A stretch of 64,000 bases of DNA from Pseudooceanicola sediminis. Lineage in GTDB: Bacteria > Pseudomonadota > Alphaproteobacteria > Rhodobacterales > Rhodobacteraceae. The notes beneath the pieces were generated by a model that had not been told where the DNA came from, did no database searches, and saw only the letters and a program-made list of their open reading frames with translations. The translations under genes and the position numbers were made by a program. The stretch lies in assembly GCF_003575965.1 (NCBI RefSeq), contig NZ_QWJJ01000009.1, positions 1-64,000 on the forward strand, in the 5' to 3' direction. Shown piece after piece: positions 26,444 to 34,240 of the stretch (positions within the stretch are counted from its first letter, which is position 1; the number at the start of each line of letters is the position of its first letter).

Positions 26444-27533
26444 GGGACAGCACCTCCTCATTTCCTGCCGACAGCAGCGCGCGGGTGGATTTCGCATCGA
26501 ACAGCGTCACCGCGCGGGGGTCGAAATCAAGCCCCAGCGTCGTGCCCGTCTGGACCGGATCGCCCGAGGGCGCGCGCGCTTTCAGCGTGCCATGAGCGGT
26601 GTCCAGCATGACGATCTGCGTGGTGCCGAGGTATTCGGTGGCGGTGACGCGGGCCCGGTAGCCGCCTTCGGTACGGATGCGAATGTGTTCGGGGCGGATG
26701 CCAAAGACCAGATCGCCATTCGCACCTTGCCGTGTCTGCGGGATCTCGCAGCGGTGATCGCCCAGGCCGACATGGGTGTCGCCATGGCTGAGGCTGGCAT
26801 GAAAGCGCAGAAAGTTCATCGGCGGAGAACCGATGAAATCGGCCACGAACATGGTCGCGGGCCAATCGTAGATCTGCTGCGGCACACCGAACTGTTCGAC
26901 AACACCGTGGTTCATCACGACGATCTTGTCGCCCATCTGCATCGCCTCGAGCTGGTCATGGGTCACATAGATCGTCGTCGCGCCCATACGGTCATGCAGG
27001 GCGCGCAGCTCATGGCTCATATGTTCGCGAAACTCGGCGTCCAGCGCGCCAAGGGGCTCATCCATCAGGAAACATTTCGGATCGCGCACGATGGCGCGGC
27101 CCAGGGCGATGCGCTGACGGTCGCCACCCGACAGGCCGCCGACGGGACGGTTGAGTATATCGGTGATGCCGAGAATGCGCGCCACCTCCTCAACCCGGGC
27201 ATTCGCCTCCCTGCGCTTCATCCCCTGCGAAATCAGCGGATAACGGATATTCTGGCGCACGTTCATATGCGGATAGAGCGCGAACATCTGGAAGACGAAG
27301 GCGATGTCGCGCTGGCTGGCGGGTTTCTGGCTGACGTCTTCGCCGCCGATACGGATCTGCCCGGAGGTGGGCAGTTCCAACCCCGCGATCATCCGCAGGG
27401 TGGTCGTCTTGCCGCAGCCCGAGGGGCCGAGCAGCATGAAGAATTCGCCGTCCTCGACCGTAAAGGACGAGCTTTGCACGGCGGTGAAACTGCCGAATTC
27501 CTTGCGGACGTTTTCAATCAGGATCTGGGCCAT
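26436..27533 (-). CDS. CUT1-type ABC transporter ATPase (first of two)
   Basis: 365 residues with GPSGCGKTTTL (Walker A), LSGGDRQRIALGRAI (signature), CFLMDEPLGALDAEFR (Walker B) and YVTHDQLEAMQMG (switch His), followed by a TOBE regulatory region of about 120 residues. The signature has GGDRQR in place of the usual GGQRQR. The start MAQILIENVRKEFG at 27533 lies 3 bases after the stop of the small membrane protein gene. Same operon and role as its neighbour. Confidence 0.93.
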   Translation of the reverse strand: MAQILIENVRKEFGSFTAVQSSSFTVEDGEFFMLLGPSGCGKTTTLRMIAGLELPTSGQIRIGGEDVSQKPASQRDIAFVFQMFALYPHMNVRQNIRYPLISQGMKRREANARVEEVARILGITDILNRPVGGLSGGDRQRIALGRAIVRDPKCFLMDEPLGALDAEFREHMSHELRALHDRMGATTIYVTHDQLEAMQMGDKIVVMNHGVVEQFGVPQQIYDWPATMFVADFIGSPPMNFLRFHASLSHGDTHVGLGDHRCEIPQTRQGANGDLVFGIRPEHIRIRTEGGYRARVTATEYLGTTQIVMLDTAHGTLKARAPSGDPVQTGTTLGLDFDPRAVTLFDAKSTRALLSAGNEEVLSHG

Positions 27534-27536
27534 GGG

Positions 27537-27713
27537 TCAGTCCGGGAAATGGCTGACGACGATGAACATCACCGTACCGGTCAGCGTGACAAGAAAGGAC
27601 CAGGTGTAGAGGCCCAGCACGAAGGGCTGCATCATCATCACGACCCCGAGACAGATCAGGATCGTGGCCAGCATTTCCCACGGGCCCCGGCGGAACAGGC
27701 GTTTGCGGCTCAT
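27537..27713 (-). CDS. 58-residue membrane protein within the ABC operon
   Basis: A short gene between the second permease and the first ATPase. The ATG at 27713 overlaps the permease stop (ATGA), and its TGA (27537-27539) lies 3 bases before the ATPase start, so the four genes are translationally linked. The product starts MSRKRLFRRGPWEML and has two hydrophobic stretches (ATILICLGVVMMM and YTWSFLVTLTGTVMFIVV), ending SHFPD: a two-helix protein with a basic cytoplasmic N-terminus. Small membrane proteins at this position are known in rhizobial glycerol-type importers, but I do not recognise the sequence family. The function may be assembly or regulation of the importer (inference). Confidence 0.8.
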   Translation of the reverse strand: MSRKRLFRRGPWEMLATILICLGVVMMMQPFVLGLYTWSFLVTLTGTVMFIVVSHFPD

Positions 27714-28645
27714 TTGCGGACGGCTCCGAAGGTGATCCCGCGCAGCAGGTGTTTGCGCAGCAGGATGGTGAAGACCATGACCGGAACAAGGAACAGCGTG
27801 GCCCCGGCGGCGACGGCGGGCCAGTCCTTGCCCACCCCGATGATCGTGGGGATGAAGGGCGGCGCGGTCTGCGCGGTGCCAGAGGTCAGCAACACCGCGA
27901 AGGCATATTCGTTCCAGGAAAAGATCAGGCAGAAGATCGCGGTCGAGGCGATGCCGGTAGCGGCCTGCGGCAGCACGACCTTGGTGAAGGCCTGAAACCG
28001 CGTGTAGCCGTCGATCAACGCCGCCTCTTCATATTCGACCGGGATTTCGTCGATGAAGCCCTTCAGCAGCCAGACCGACAGCGACAGGTTCACGCCCGTA
28101 TAGAGCAGAATCATCCCGAGGTGCGTATCCGACAGGCCCAGTTGGCGGAACATCAGGAAGATCGGGATGGCAACGGCGATGGGGGGCATCATCCGGGTCG
28201 ACAGGATGAAGAACATCAGATCGTCCTTCAGCGGCACCTTGAAGCGGGAAAACGCGTAAGCCGCCAGCGTGCCAAGGAAAACCGACAGGAAGGTCGACCC
28301 GAAGCCGATGATGACCGAGTTCAGGAAGCGTTCTCCGTATCGGCTGGGGCCGGAAATCACCATGTCGTACTGGCGCACGATGCGGTCGTACCAGGTGGCC
28401 GGTTCGCCAAGTGCGCTCAGCGCATCGGGCGACATGCGGGTGCGTGTGGTGAATAGGTTGACGTAGCCTTCCAGCGTCGGGTCAAAGATCACCTTCGGCG
28501 GATAGGCGATCGCATCCGAGGGCGATTTGAAGCCGGTCGCGATGATCCACAGCAGCGGCAGCAGGGTGATCACCGCGTAAAGGATGACCAGCGTTCCGGC
28601 GGTCCATTTCTGGCGGGGCGACGGGTCGGTGACGGAATAGCTCAT
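27710..28645 (-). CDS. CUT1-type ABC permease (MalG/UgpE class)
   Basis: 311 residues, six helices. The coupling-loop EAA motif EYEEAALIDGYTRFQAFTKVVLP near residue 200 binds the ATPase. N-terminus KWTAGTLVILYAVITLLPLLW is the first helix. The C-terminal LLRGITFGAVRK is typical of MalG-class subunits. The start at 28645 overlaps the upstream permease by 4 bases. Confidence 0.93.
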   Translation of the reverse strand: MSYSVTDPSPRQKWTAGTLVILYAVITLLPLLWIIATGFKSPSDAIAYPPKVIFDPTLEGYVNLFTTRTRMSPDALSALGEPATWYDRIVRQYDMVISGPSRYGERFLNSVIIGFGSTFLSVFLGTLAAYAFSRFKVPLKDDLMFFILSTRMMPPIAVAIPIFLMFRQLGLSDTHLGMILLYTGVNLSLSVWLLKGFIDEIPVEYEEAALIDGYTRFQAFTKVVLPQAATGIASTAIFCLIFSWNEYAFAVLLTSGTAQTAPPFIPTIIGVGKDWPAVAAGATLFLVPVMVFTILLRKHLLRGITFGAVRK

Positions 28646-29589
28646 CTTTCCTTAACCTTGTTCAGCGCCTTGACGTAGATCGAGGCGAGGCCGAAGACGG
28701 TGACGAAGAGGATCACCGCATAGGCGCTGGCATAGCCCGTGCGCCATTTCTCGAACGCCTCGCGCTTGAGGTTGATCGAGGTGAGTTCGGTGATGCTGCC
28801 GGGACCGCCGCCGGTCAGTTGCACCACCAGGTCGAACATCTTGAAATTCTCGATGCCGCGGAACAGCACCGCCAGCATCAGGAAGGGCAGCGCCATGGGA
28901 ATTGTGATGGTCCAGAATTGCCGCCATTTGCTGGCACGGTCGCATTCCGCAGCCTCGTAGATCGACTCGGGGATGGAGCGCAGGCCGGCAAGGCAGATCA
29001 ACATCACGAAGGGCGTCCACATCCATGTGTCGACGATCACGATGGCCCAGGGGGCAAGAGCGACATCCCCGATCATGGAAAACGACGACGGGTCGGCGCC
29101 GGTCAGAAAGCCGACGACATAGTTGAACAGGCCGATCTGAGGTTGATAGAGGAAGGTCCAGAAATTGCCGACCACGGCGGGCGACAGCATCATCGGCAGA
29201 ACGATAATGGTCGTCCACATGTCATTGCCGCGGAATTTCTTGTTGATCAGATAGGCCAGCGTGAAACCGATCAGGACCTGGAGAACCAGCGTCCAGATCA
29301 GGAAATGCGCCGTCGCCTGCATCGAATTCCAGATGTCGGGATCGGTCAGGATGCGGCGGTAGTTGCGCAGGCCCACCCATTCGATGTCGGCGCTGGTACG
29401 GTTGGCGCGAAAATTTGTCAGGCTCAGGCGGATGGTCCAGATCAGTGGAAAGATGTTGATCGCCAGCAACAGGAAGATCGTCGGGGCGATAAACAACCAG
29501 GCGACGGAGCGATCCGACAAACCTTTGATCTTTCGGCCAAGCCTGACCGGAGCCGACGCAGGGACACGGCTGGTCGTTTCATCTGTCAT
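28642..29589 (-). CDS. CUT1-type ABC permease (MalF/UgpA class)
   Basis: 315 residues with a cytoplasmic N-terminus and six helices (first: VAWLFIAPTIFLLLAINIFPLIW). The EAA loop SIYEAAECDRASKWRQFWTITIP is recognisable around residue 215. The ATG at 29589 (MTDETTSRVPA) is chosen; the frame is open to 29637. It forms the heterodimeric channel with the MalG-class subunit encoded next. Confidence 0.92.
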   Translation of the reverse strand: MTDETTSRVPASAPVRLGRKIKGLSDRSVAWLFIAPTIFLLLAINIFPLIWTIRLSLTNFRANRTSADIEWVGLRNYRRILTDPDIWNSMQATAHFLIWTLVLQVLIGFTLAYLINKKFRGNDMWTTIIVLPMMLSPAVVGNFWTFLYQPQIGLFNYVVGFLTGADPSSFSMIGDVALAPWAIVIVDTWMWTPFVMLICLAGLRSIPESIYEAAECDRASKWRQFWTITIPMALPFLMLAVLFRGIENFKMFDLVVQLTGGGPGSITELTSINLKREAFEKWRTGYASAYAVILFVTVFGLASIYVKALNKVKER

Positions 29590-29629
29590 GATGGTGCTTT
29601 CGTTCGTGATGTGACGGGCGTTCCGCAAT

Positions 29630-29658
29630 CCGGGCAAGGCGGAGTATGCCCCGCCCGG
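29630..29658 (-). promoter_or_regulatory. Hairpin between binding-protein gene and permease genes
   Basis: CCGGGC (29630-29635) pairs with GCCCGG (29653-29658), with an inner GGC/GCC pair (29638-29640 and 29648-29650). It lies in the 83-base gap after the binding-protein gene. Such hairpins often stabilise the upstream mRNA or cause partial termination, so that the binding protein exceeds the permease. No T tract. Confidence 0.4.
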
Positions 29659-29672
29659 ATCTGAAAACTGCG

Positions 29673-30998
29673 TTACAGCTTGCCGTCATCCTCGAAGGTT
29701 TCGGTCCAGTCCCTGACCAGGCCATCCAACGCGTCTTGCGCCGTGCCGTTGCCTGCGACGACATAGTCGTGAAAGCGGCGCTGCGTGTCCTGCAATAGCG
29801 TGGCATAGCTGGGTTCGGCCCAGAAATCCTTCACCACCGCCATCGAGTCCAGGAAAGTCTGGGCGTAGGGCTGGCTCTCGGGGAAATTCGGGTCCAGCGT
29901 TACCGCCTTCAGGCAGGAATAGCCGCCCATCGACCACCATTTCGCCTGCACCTCGGGCTGGGCGAACCATTTGATATAGTCGAGCGCGGCATCCTGTTTG
30001 CTGGAATAGGACACGACCGAAATTCCCTGCCCGCCCAGCTGCGCGAATTGCTGACCATCCGGGCCTTTCGGATTGACGAAATAGCCCGTCTTGCCCCCGC
30101 CGACATTCGCGTCACTCTCGAACCCCGGCCAGGTGAAGGCAAAGTTCATCTGCATCGCCACCTGCCCCGATTTGAAGGCATCGATCCCCTCGCTCATGTA
30201 GCCGTTGGACGACCCCGGAGGCGTGCAGCAATCGTAAAGCGCCTTGTAGTATTCCAGACCTGCAACAGCGCCGGCTGAATTGACGAACCCTTCCATCTCA
30301 TAGGGCTGGTCGGGGTTTTCATACAGAAACCCATAGCTGTAGAGCACATCCATCGCGCCCATGGTGATGCCTTCGGACCCGCGCTCGGTATAGATCGAAG
30401 CGCCGTAGACCGTATTGCCGTCAATCTCGCGCCCTTGGAAGAACTCGGCGATGTCCTTCAACGCGTCGAACGTTTCAGGCACAGCAAGGTCACGGCCGTA
30501 TTTCTCCTTGAATTCGGCCTGAATCTCTGGCTTCTCGAACCAGTCCTTGCGGTAGGTCCAGCCGACAACATCGCCAAAAGCCGGCAACGCCCAGTAGTTC
30601 GGCGTGTTCTTGGGCCATTCGGAATAGCCGGTGACCGTCGCGTCGATGAAGTCGGACATCTTGATGCCATTGGCGTCGAAGAAATCATTCATCTTCAGGT
30701 AATGGCCGTTTTCGGCGGCCCCACCGATCCACTGGCTGTCGCCGATCATCAGGTCGCACAATTGACCGCCCGAGTTCAGTTCGTTCAGCATCCGGTCGGC
30801 AAAATTGGGCCAGGGCACGAATTCGAAGTTCATCGTGTTGCCCGACTGCGCCTCGTAATCCTTGCTGAGTTGCACCAGCGCATTTGCCGGATCCCACGCC
30901 GCCCAGCAGAGTGTAAGGTCTTCGGCCGCGGCGCTGGTTGCGCCAAGGCCGGCCAAGGCTGTCACAGCCGTGGCCAACAGATAGTGTGACGTTTTCAT
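29673..30998 (-). CDS. CUT1-type ABC substrate-binding protein
   Basis: 441 residues; signal peptide MKTSHYLLATAVTALAGLGAT with cleavage near SAAAED. The mature part is a cluster-B type I binding protein (EFVPWPNFADRMLNELNSGG, DLMIGDSQWIGGAAENG, LGGQGISVVSYSSKQDAALDYIKWF). It captures the substrate in the periplasm. A GGAGG precedes the ATG at 30998. It is the first gene of the operon binding protein, MalF, MalG, 58-residue protein, ATPase, ATPase, dihydroxyacetone kinase, with a LacI-type operator candidate about 60 bases upstream. The substrate cannot be read from sequence; a polyol or keto-triose fits the kinase. Confidence 0.9.
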   Translation of the reverse strand: MKTSHYLLATAVTALAGLGATSAAAEDLTLCWAAWDPANALVQLSKDYEAQSGNTMNFEFVPWPNFADRMLNELNSGGQLCDLMIGDSQWIGGAAENGHYLKMNDFFDANGIKMSDFIDATVTGYSEWPKNTPNYWALPAFGDVVGWTYRKDWFEKPEIQAEFKEKYGRDLAVPETFDALKDIAEFFQGREIDGNTVYGASIYTERGSEGITMGAMDVLYSYGFLYENPDQPYEMEGFVNSAGAVAGLEYYKALYDCCTPPGSSNGYMSEGIDAFKSGQVAMQMNFAFTWPGFESDANVGGGKTGYFVNPKGPDGQQFAQLGGQGISVVSYSSKQDAALDYIKWFAQPEVQAKWWSMGGYSCLKAVTLDPNFPESQPYAQTFLDSMAVVKDFWAEPSYATLLQDTQRRFHDYVVAGNGTAQDALDGLVRDWTETFEDDGKL

Positions 30999-31055
30999 TG
31001 GATCCTCCCAGATCTCCCCGGCCACTCACCGACCGCTCCCTCCCTTCACGCTATT

Positions 31056-31071
31056 TGAGGTGCGTACCTCA
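31056..31071. promoter_or_regulatory. Palindromic operator candidate for the LacI-family regulator
   Basis: TGAGGTGCGTACCTCA: arms TGAGGT/ACCTCA around GCGT, about 60 bases before the binding-protein ATG, in the gap after the LacI-family gene. A diverged copy lies at 32230-32245 in front of that regulator gene. Confidence 0.5.
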
Positions 31072-31134
31072 CGTAAAGAAAAATTTGTCGCGCCCCCATG
31101 CTGGCAAGGCCAAATCACTGAATTTGAGAGAAAC

Positions 31135-32190
31135 TTAATTTGTCTCCGGTGCCGTATCGATGCGCGGCAGATTCGCCTGCAGAAGGATCTCGATACGGAT
31201 CCTCTCTTGCGACTCGACCATGGGGGCGTTTTCCGCCTTGGCCCGCAGGACACGCAGAGCGCTGCGAACCAGGTGGCCGATGTCCTGTGTGATGACCGCG
31301 CCAAGCTGTCCGGTGATCAGGCCTTGCCGTGTCAGCGCCGTCAGTTCGTGCGCGATGACCACGCATTCACGGTCTATACCATGCGATTTCAGACAACCGA
31401 GAGCGGCGGCAGAGGCCGAACTCATCAGGTAGATGGCCCGCAAATCCGGCGTGGCGGCAAGTGCATTGCCAAGAACACGTTCGGTTCTGAGAGGATCGGC
31501 ATAGGTTTCGATCGTCGGAGAAGCGTGGAGATGCGGGAAATCCGCTTGCAGCACCTCGTCAAAGCCATGCCGCCTGTCCAAGCTGTCGCGCGACTGGATC
31601 GTCTCGGCCACGACCAGCACCGCACCCGGCGATGCCCGACAGAACCTGCCTATCAACGTCGCCGCCGTACGGCCCGCATCCGCATCGTTGATCCCGATAT
31701 AGCGGTCGCGCGCTGCATTGGGCTGGTCCGCGACAAAAGTCACGACCGAAATCCCCCGGTCCTTCACCCGCTGGATGGCGTCACGGGTTTGCGGCGTTTC
31801 GGGCGCCATGACGGCGACACCATCCACCTTGTCCCGGGCAAGTCCCTCAAGTGTCTGCACAACACTGAGCGGATCATTTGCCGCAACGCGCACGGTACGC
31901 GCGCTCACCCGCTCATGCCTCAGCGCGCTGCTGGCCTCGTCCACCGCTTCCACGATCAGCGACAGGAATTCGTCCTGACGGTCCGGCAGCACGAAGACAA
32001 AATCGTAGAACCGTTTCCGCGCCAGCGTCGCCGCCGTCTGATCGCGCACAAAGCCGATGTCGCGGATCGCGTCGTTGACCTTGTCGACGGTCTTTTGGCG
32101 CACGCCATCGCGTCCGTTCAGAACCCGGTCGACCGTTGCCAGGCTGACCCCCGCAGCGGCAGCCAGATCCCGTGTCGTTGGTTTGGACAT
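31135..32190 (-). CDS. LacI-family transcriptional regulator
   Basis: 351 residues. N-terminal helix-turn-helix TTRDLAAAAGVSLATVDRVLNGRDGV (residues 4-30) with hinge, then a periplasmic-binding-protein-like sensor (about 60-340). The Asp in the recognition helix (VDRVLN in place of VSRVLN) and the sensor resemble the group close to RbsB-like sensors. It should repress the importer and dihydroxyacetone kinase operon encoded downstream on the same strand until the sugar ligand binds (inference). The ATG at 32190 has GAAGG upstream; the open frame to 32220 adds ten residues with no support. Confidence 0.9.
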   Translation of the reverse strand: MSKPTTRDLAAAAGVSLATVDRVLNGRDGVRQKTVDKVNDAIRDIGFVRDQTAATLARKRFYDFVFVLPDRQDEFLSLIVEAVDEASSALRHERVSARTVRVAANDPLSVVQTLEGLARDKVDGVAVMAPETPQTRDAIQRVKDRGISVVTFVADQPNAARDRYIGINDADAGRTAATLIGRFCRASPGAVLVVAETIQSRDSLDRRHGFDEVLQADFPHLHASPTIETYADPLRTERVLGNALAATPDLRAIYLMSSASAAALGCLKSHGIDRECVVIAHELTALTRQGLITGQLGAVITQDIGHLVRSALRVLRAKAENAPMVESQERIRIEILLQANLPRIDTAPETN

Positions 32191-32229
32191 TGCACCTTCA
32201 TACGTTCGTTGTGTCGGCATCAGCAGATC

Positions 32230-32245
32230 TGAGGTACGCCAATCA
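32230..32245. promoter_or_regulatory. Second, diverged operator candidate
   Basis: TGAGGTACGCCAATCA shares its first ten bases and final TCA with the reverse complement of the palindrome at 31056-31071. It lies 40 bases upstream of the LacI-family gene, fitting autoregulation, and also faces the divergent dehydrogenase gene. Confidence 0.35.
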
Positions 32246-32390
32246 AGCCCCTCGATGCAAGAGAAGGTGTCATTCGCCGATTTTCGTCGAGCGGCGCCAG
32301 TGCCCGTGCATGATACTTGAGATTCCCACCGGAAAAGGGCATCACATCAACGACATCAATGACTTCAGCCAGACAGGAACGCGGCACAGC

Positions 32391-33470
32391 GTGGAGAATT
32401 CTGACCCGATACTGTCCTCTCTGGGGGATTACGCGGCGGCGGCCAGACAGGCGATGACGCCGGTGGCTGCGGCTTATTTCATGGGGGGTGCGGGTGATGA
32501 GGTTACCCTGGCCCAAAACCGGGCTGCCTATGACCGATACGCGCTGGTGCCGCGCATCCTGACGGGGATGACGGGTGGGTCGACCCGGCTCAGCTTGCTG
32601 GGTCGCGAATTGACGCACCCTATTCTGCTGGCCCCTGTCGCCTATCAGCGCATGGCCCACCCCCATGGCGAAAGCGGTACGGCCACGGCCGCCGCCGCAT
32701 TGGAGGCCCTGATGGTGCTTAGCTGTCAGGCGTCGGAACCGATGGAAGATGTGGCGCGCGCCGGTACCACCTGCCGATGGTTTCAGATCTACATGCAGCC
32801 GACCCGTGACGCGACCCTGACGCTGGTGCGACGGGCAGAGGCCGCCGGTTACGAGGCGATCGTGGTGACCGTGGATGCGCCGATCAGCGGTGTGCGCAAC
32901 AGGGAAATGCGGGTCGGCTACGAACTGCCGGATGGTATCGCCCCCGTGAACCTGCAGGGGCTGCCGCCCCCGCCACCCCTGCCAGAGGGCGGCAACGCCG
33001 TGTTTGACCATTTCATGGCCAACGCCCCCGGCTGGGCGGATATCGAATGGCTGAGACGGCAAACAGGTCTGCACCTGATCCTGAAGGGCGTGCTGCACCC
33101 GGATGATGCCCGTCGCGCGGTTTCTGCCGGCGCAGACGCGCTGATCGTGTCGAACCACGGCGGGCGGGTGCTGGACACTTCGGTGCCTACGCTGGTTCAG
33201 TTGCCTGCGGTCGTCGACGCGGTGCAGGGTGCGGTACCCGTTCTGATGGATGGCGGCATCACCAGAGGGACCGATATCATCAAGGCCCGCGCTCTGGGCG
33301 CCACCGCAGTGCTGATCGGTCGCCCCATCGTCGAAGCTCTTTCAGTACGCGGCGCACAGGGGGTCGCGCATATTCTACGCCTGTTGCGTGACGAGCTGGA
33401 GATCGCGATGGCGCTGTGCGGCTGTTCCAGTCTGGACATGATCGGGCCGGAACTGCTGCACGAGATGTAG
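32391..33470 (+). CDS. FMN-dependent alpha-hydroxy-acid dehydrogenase/oxidase
   Basis: 359 residues of the glycolate oxidase / lactate dehydrogenase / mandelate dehydrogenase family. It oxidises an (S)-2-hydroxy acid to the 2-oxo acid. The active-site His-Arg segment is SNHGGRVLD; the FMN-phosphate region (LMDGGITRGTDIIKARALGA) and the catalytic-base Lys (LILKGVLHPDDA) are present. The start is GTG at 32391 (VENSDPILSSLGDYAAAARQAM), matching where family members begin; an ATG at 32310 would add 27 residues but has no ribosome site. No membrane-binding insert is seen (PPPPPLPEGGNAV fills that loop), so it is probably soluble. TRAP genes for small acids follow, suggesting uptake and oxidation of a hydroxy acid such as lactate. 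Confidence 0.88.
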   Translation: MENSDPILSSLGDYAAAARQAMTPVAAAYFMGGAGDEVTLAQNRAAYDRYALVPRILTGMTGGSTRLSLLGRELTHPILLAPVAYQRMAHPHGESGTATAAAALEALMVLSCQASEPMEDVARAGTTCRWFQIYMQPTRDATLTLVRRAEAAGYEAIVVTVDAPISGVRNREMRVGYELPDGIAPVNLQGLPPPPPLPEGGNAVFDHFMANAPGWADIEWLRRQTGLHLILKGVLHPDDARRAVSAGADALIVSNHGGRVLDTSVPTLVQLPAVVDAVQGAVPVLMDGGITRGTDIIKARALGATAVLIGRPIVEALSVRGAQGVAHILRLLRDELEIAMALCGCSSLDMIGPELLHEM

Positions 33471-33652
33471 CCCCACTTCCCGCCTCTGACATCAGAGACC
33501 GCCCCGCAGCGCGGTTTTGCCCGCCTGACGCCCCTGCATGGTCGGCAAAACGGCCAAAACCCCCTGCAAATTGTCCTGTGGCACCGCCCGCGCCTATTGA
33601 AACGCCCCTGTGTTTCATCGTAGCTCGGGGAACCACGAGGGGGACGATACCT

Positions 33653-34240
33653 ATGATGAGATTTCTGAGCGGGACGGCGGCACTGATCAGCCGAATGAAC
33701 TGGTTGATCGGCCAGATATTTTCCTGGCTGTCCCTCGGGATCGTATTGGTCTGCTTTGTGGTCGTGGTGCTGCGGTACCTGTTTGCAACCAGCTTTGTCT
33801 GGCTACAGGACCTCTACATCTGGCTGAACGGCGCAATGTTCACGGCCGTGGCCGGATTTGCCCTGCTCAAGGATGATCACGTCAGGGTCGACATATTTTA
33901 CCGCCCCGCACGCATACGGACGCGCGCTCTGGTCGACCTGGTCGGCGTCGTGTTCTTCTTGCTGCCCTTCACCTGGATCGTCTACGCCTATTCGCTGCCG
34001 TTCGTGCTGCGGTCGTGGTCCTACTTTGAGGGGTCAGCCAACGTGGGCGGCATGGCCGGTCTCTACATTCTCAAGTCGTTCATCATCGCCTTTGCCGTCT
34101 TGCTGGCGCTACAGGGCATCGCGATGTTGTGCCGTTCGATCCTGGTTCTGGGCGGGCGCGTCGACCTCGTACCGCCGTCGATGGCTTATCCTGTCAAACC
34201 CGCGGACGCCGCGGCCGAAGCCATTGAAGGGGTCCACTGA
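33653..34240 (+). CDS. TRAP transporter small membrane subunit (DctQ)
   Basis: 195 residues with four helices; WLQDLYIWLNGAMFTAVAGFALLKDDHVRVDIFY is the DctQ signature. It couples the binding protein to the DctM channel in sodium-driven uptake. Two ATGs, at 33653 and 33656, follow GAGGGGG; the first is used. The frame is open further upstream to 33416, but that overlaps the dehydrogenase end. Its TGA overlaps the dctM ATG by one base. The gap 33471-33652 shows no other feature. Confidence 0.88.
   Translation: MMRFLSGTAALISRMNWLIGQIFSWLSLGIVLVCFVVVVLRYLFATSFVWLQDLYIWLNGAMFTAVAGFALLKDDHVRVDIFYRPARIRTRALVDLVGVVFFLLPFTWIVYAYSLPFVLRSWSYFEGSANVGGMAGLYILKSFIIAFAVLLALQGIAMLCRSILVLGGRVDLVPPSMAYPVKPADAAAEAIEGVH

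Noticed and set aside
26412-28456. Long plus-strand frames opposite the ABC ATPases and permeases
   Set aside because: Antisense of clearly conserved transporter genes; no ribosome sites or motifs.
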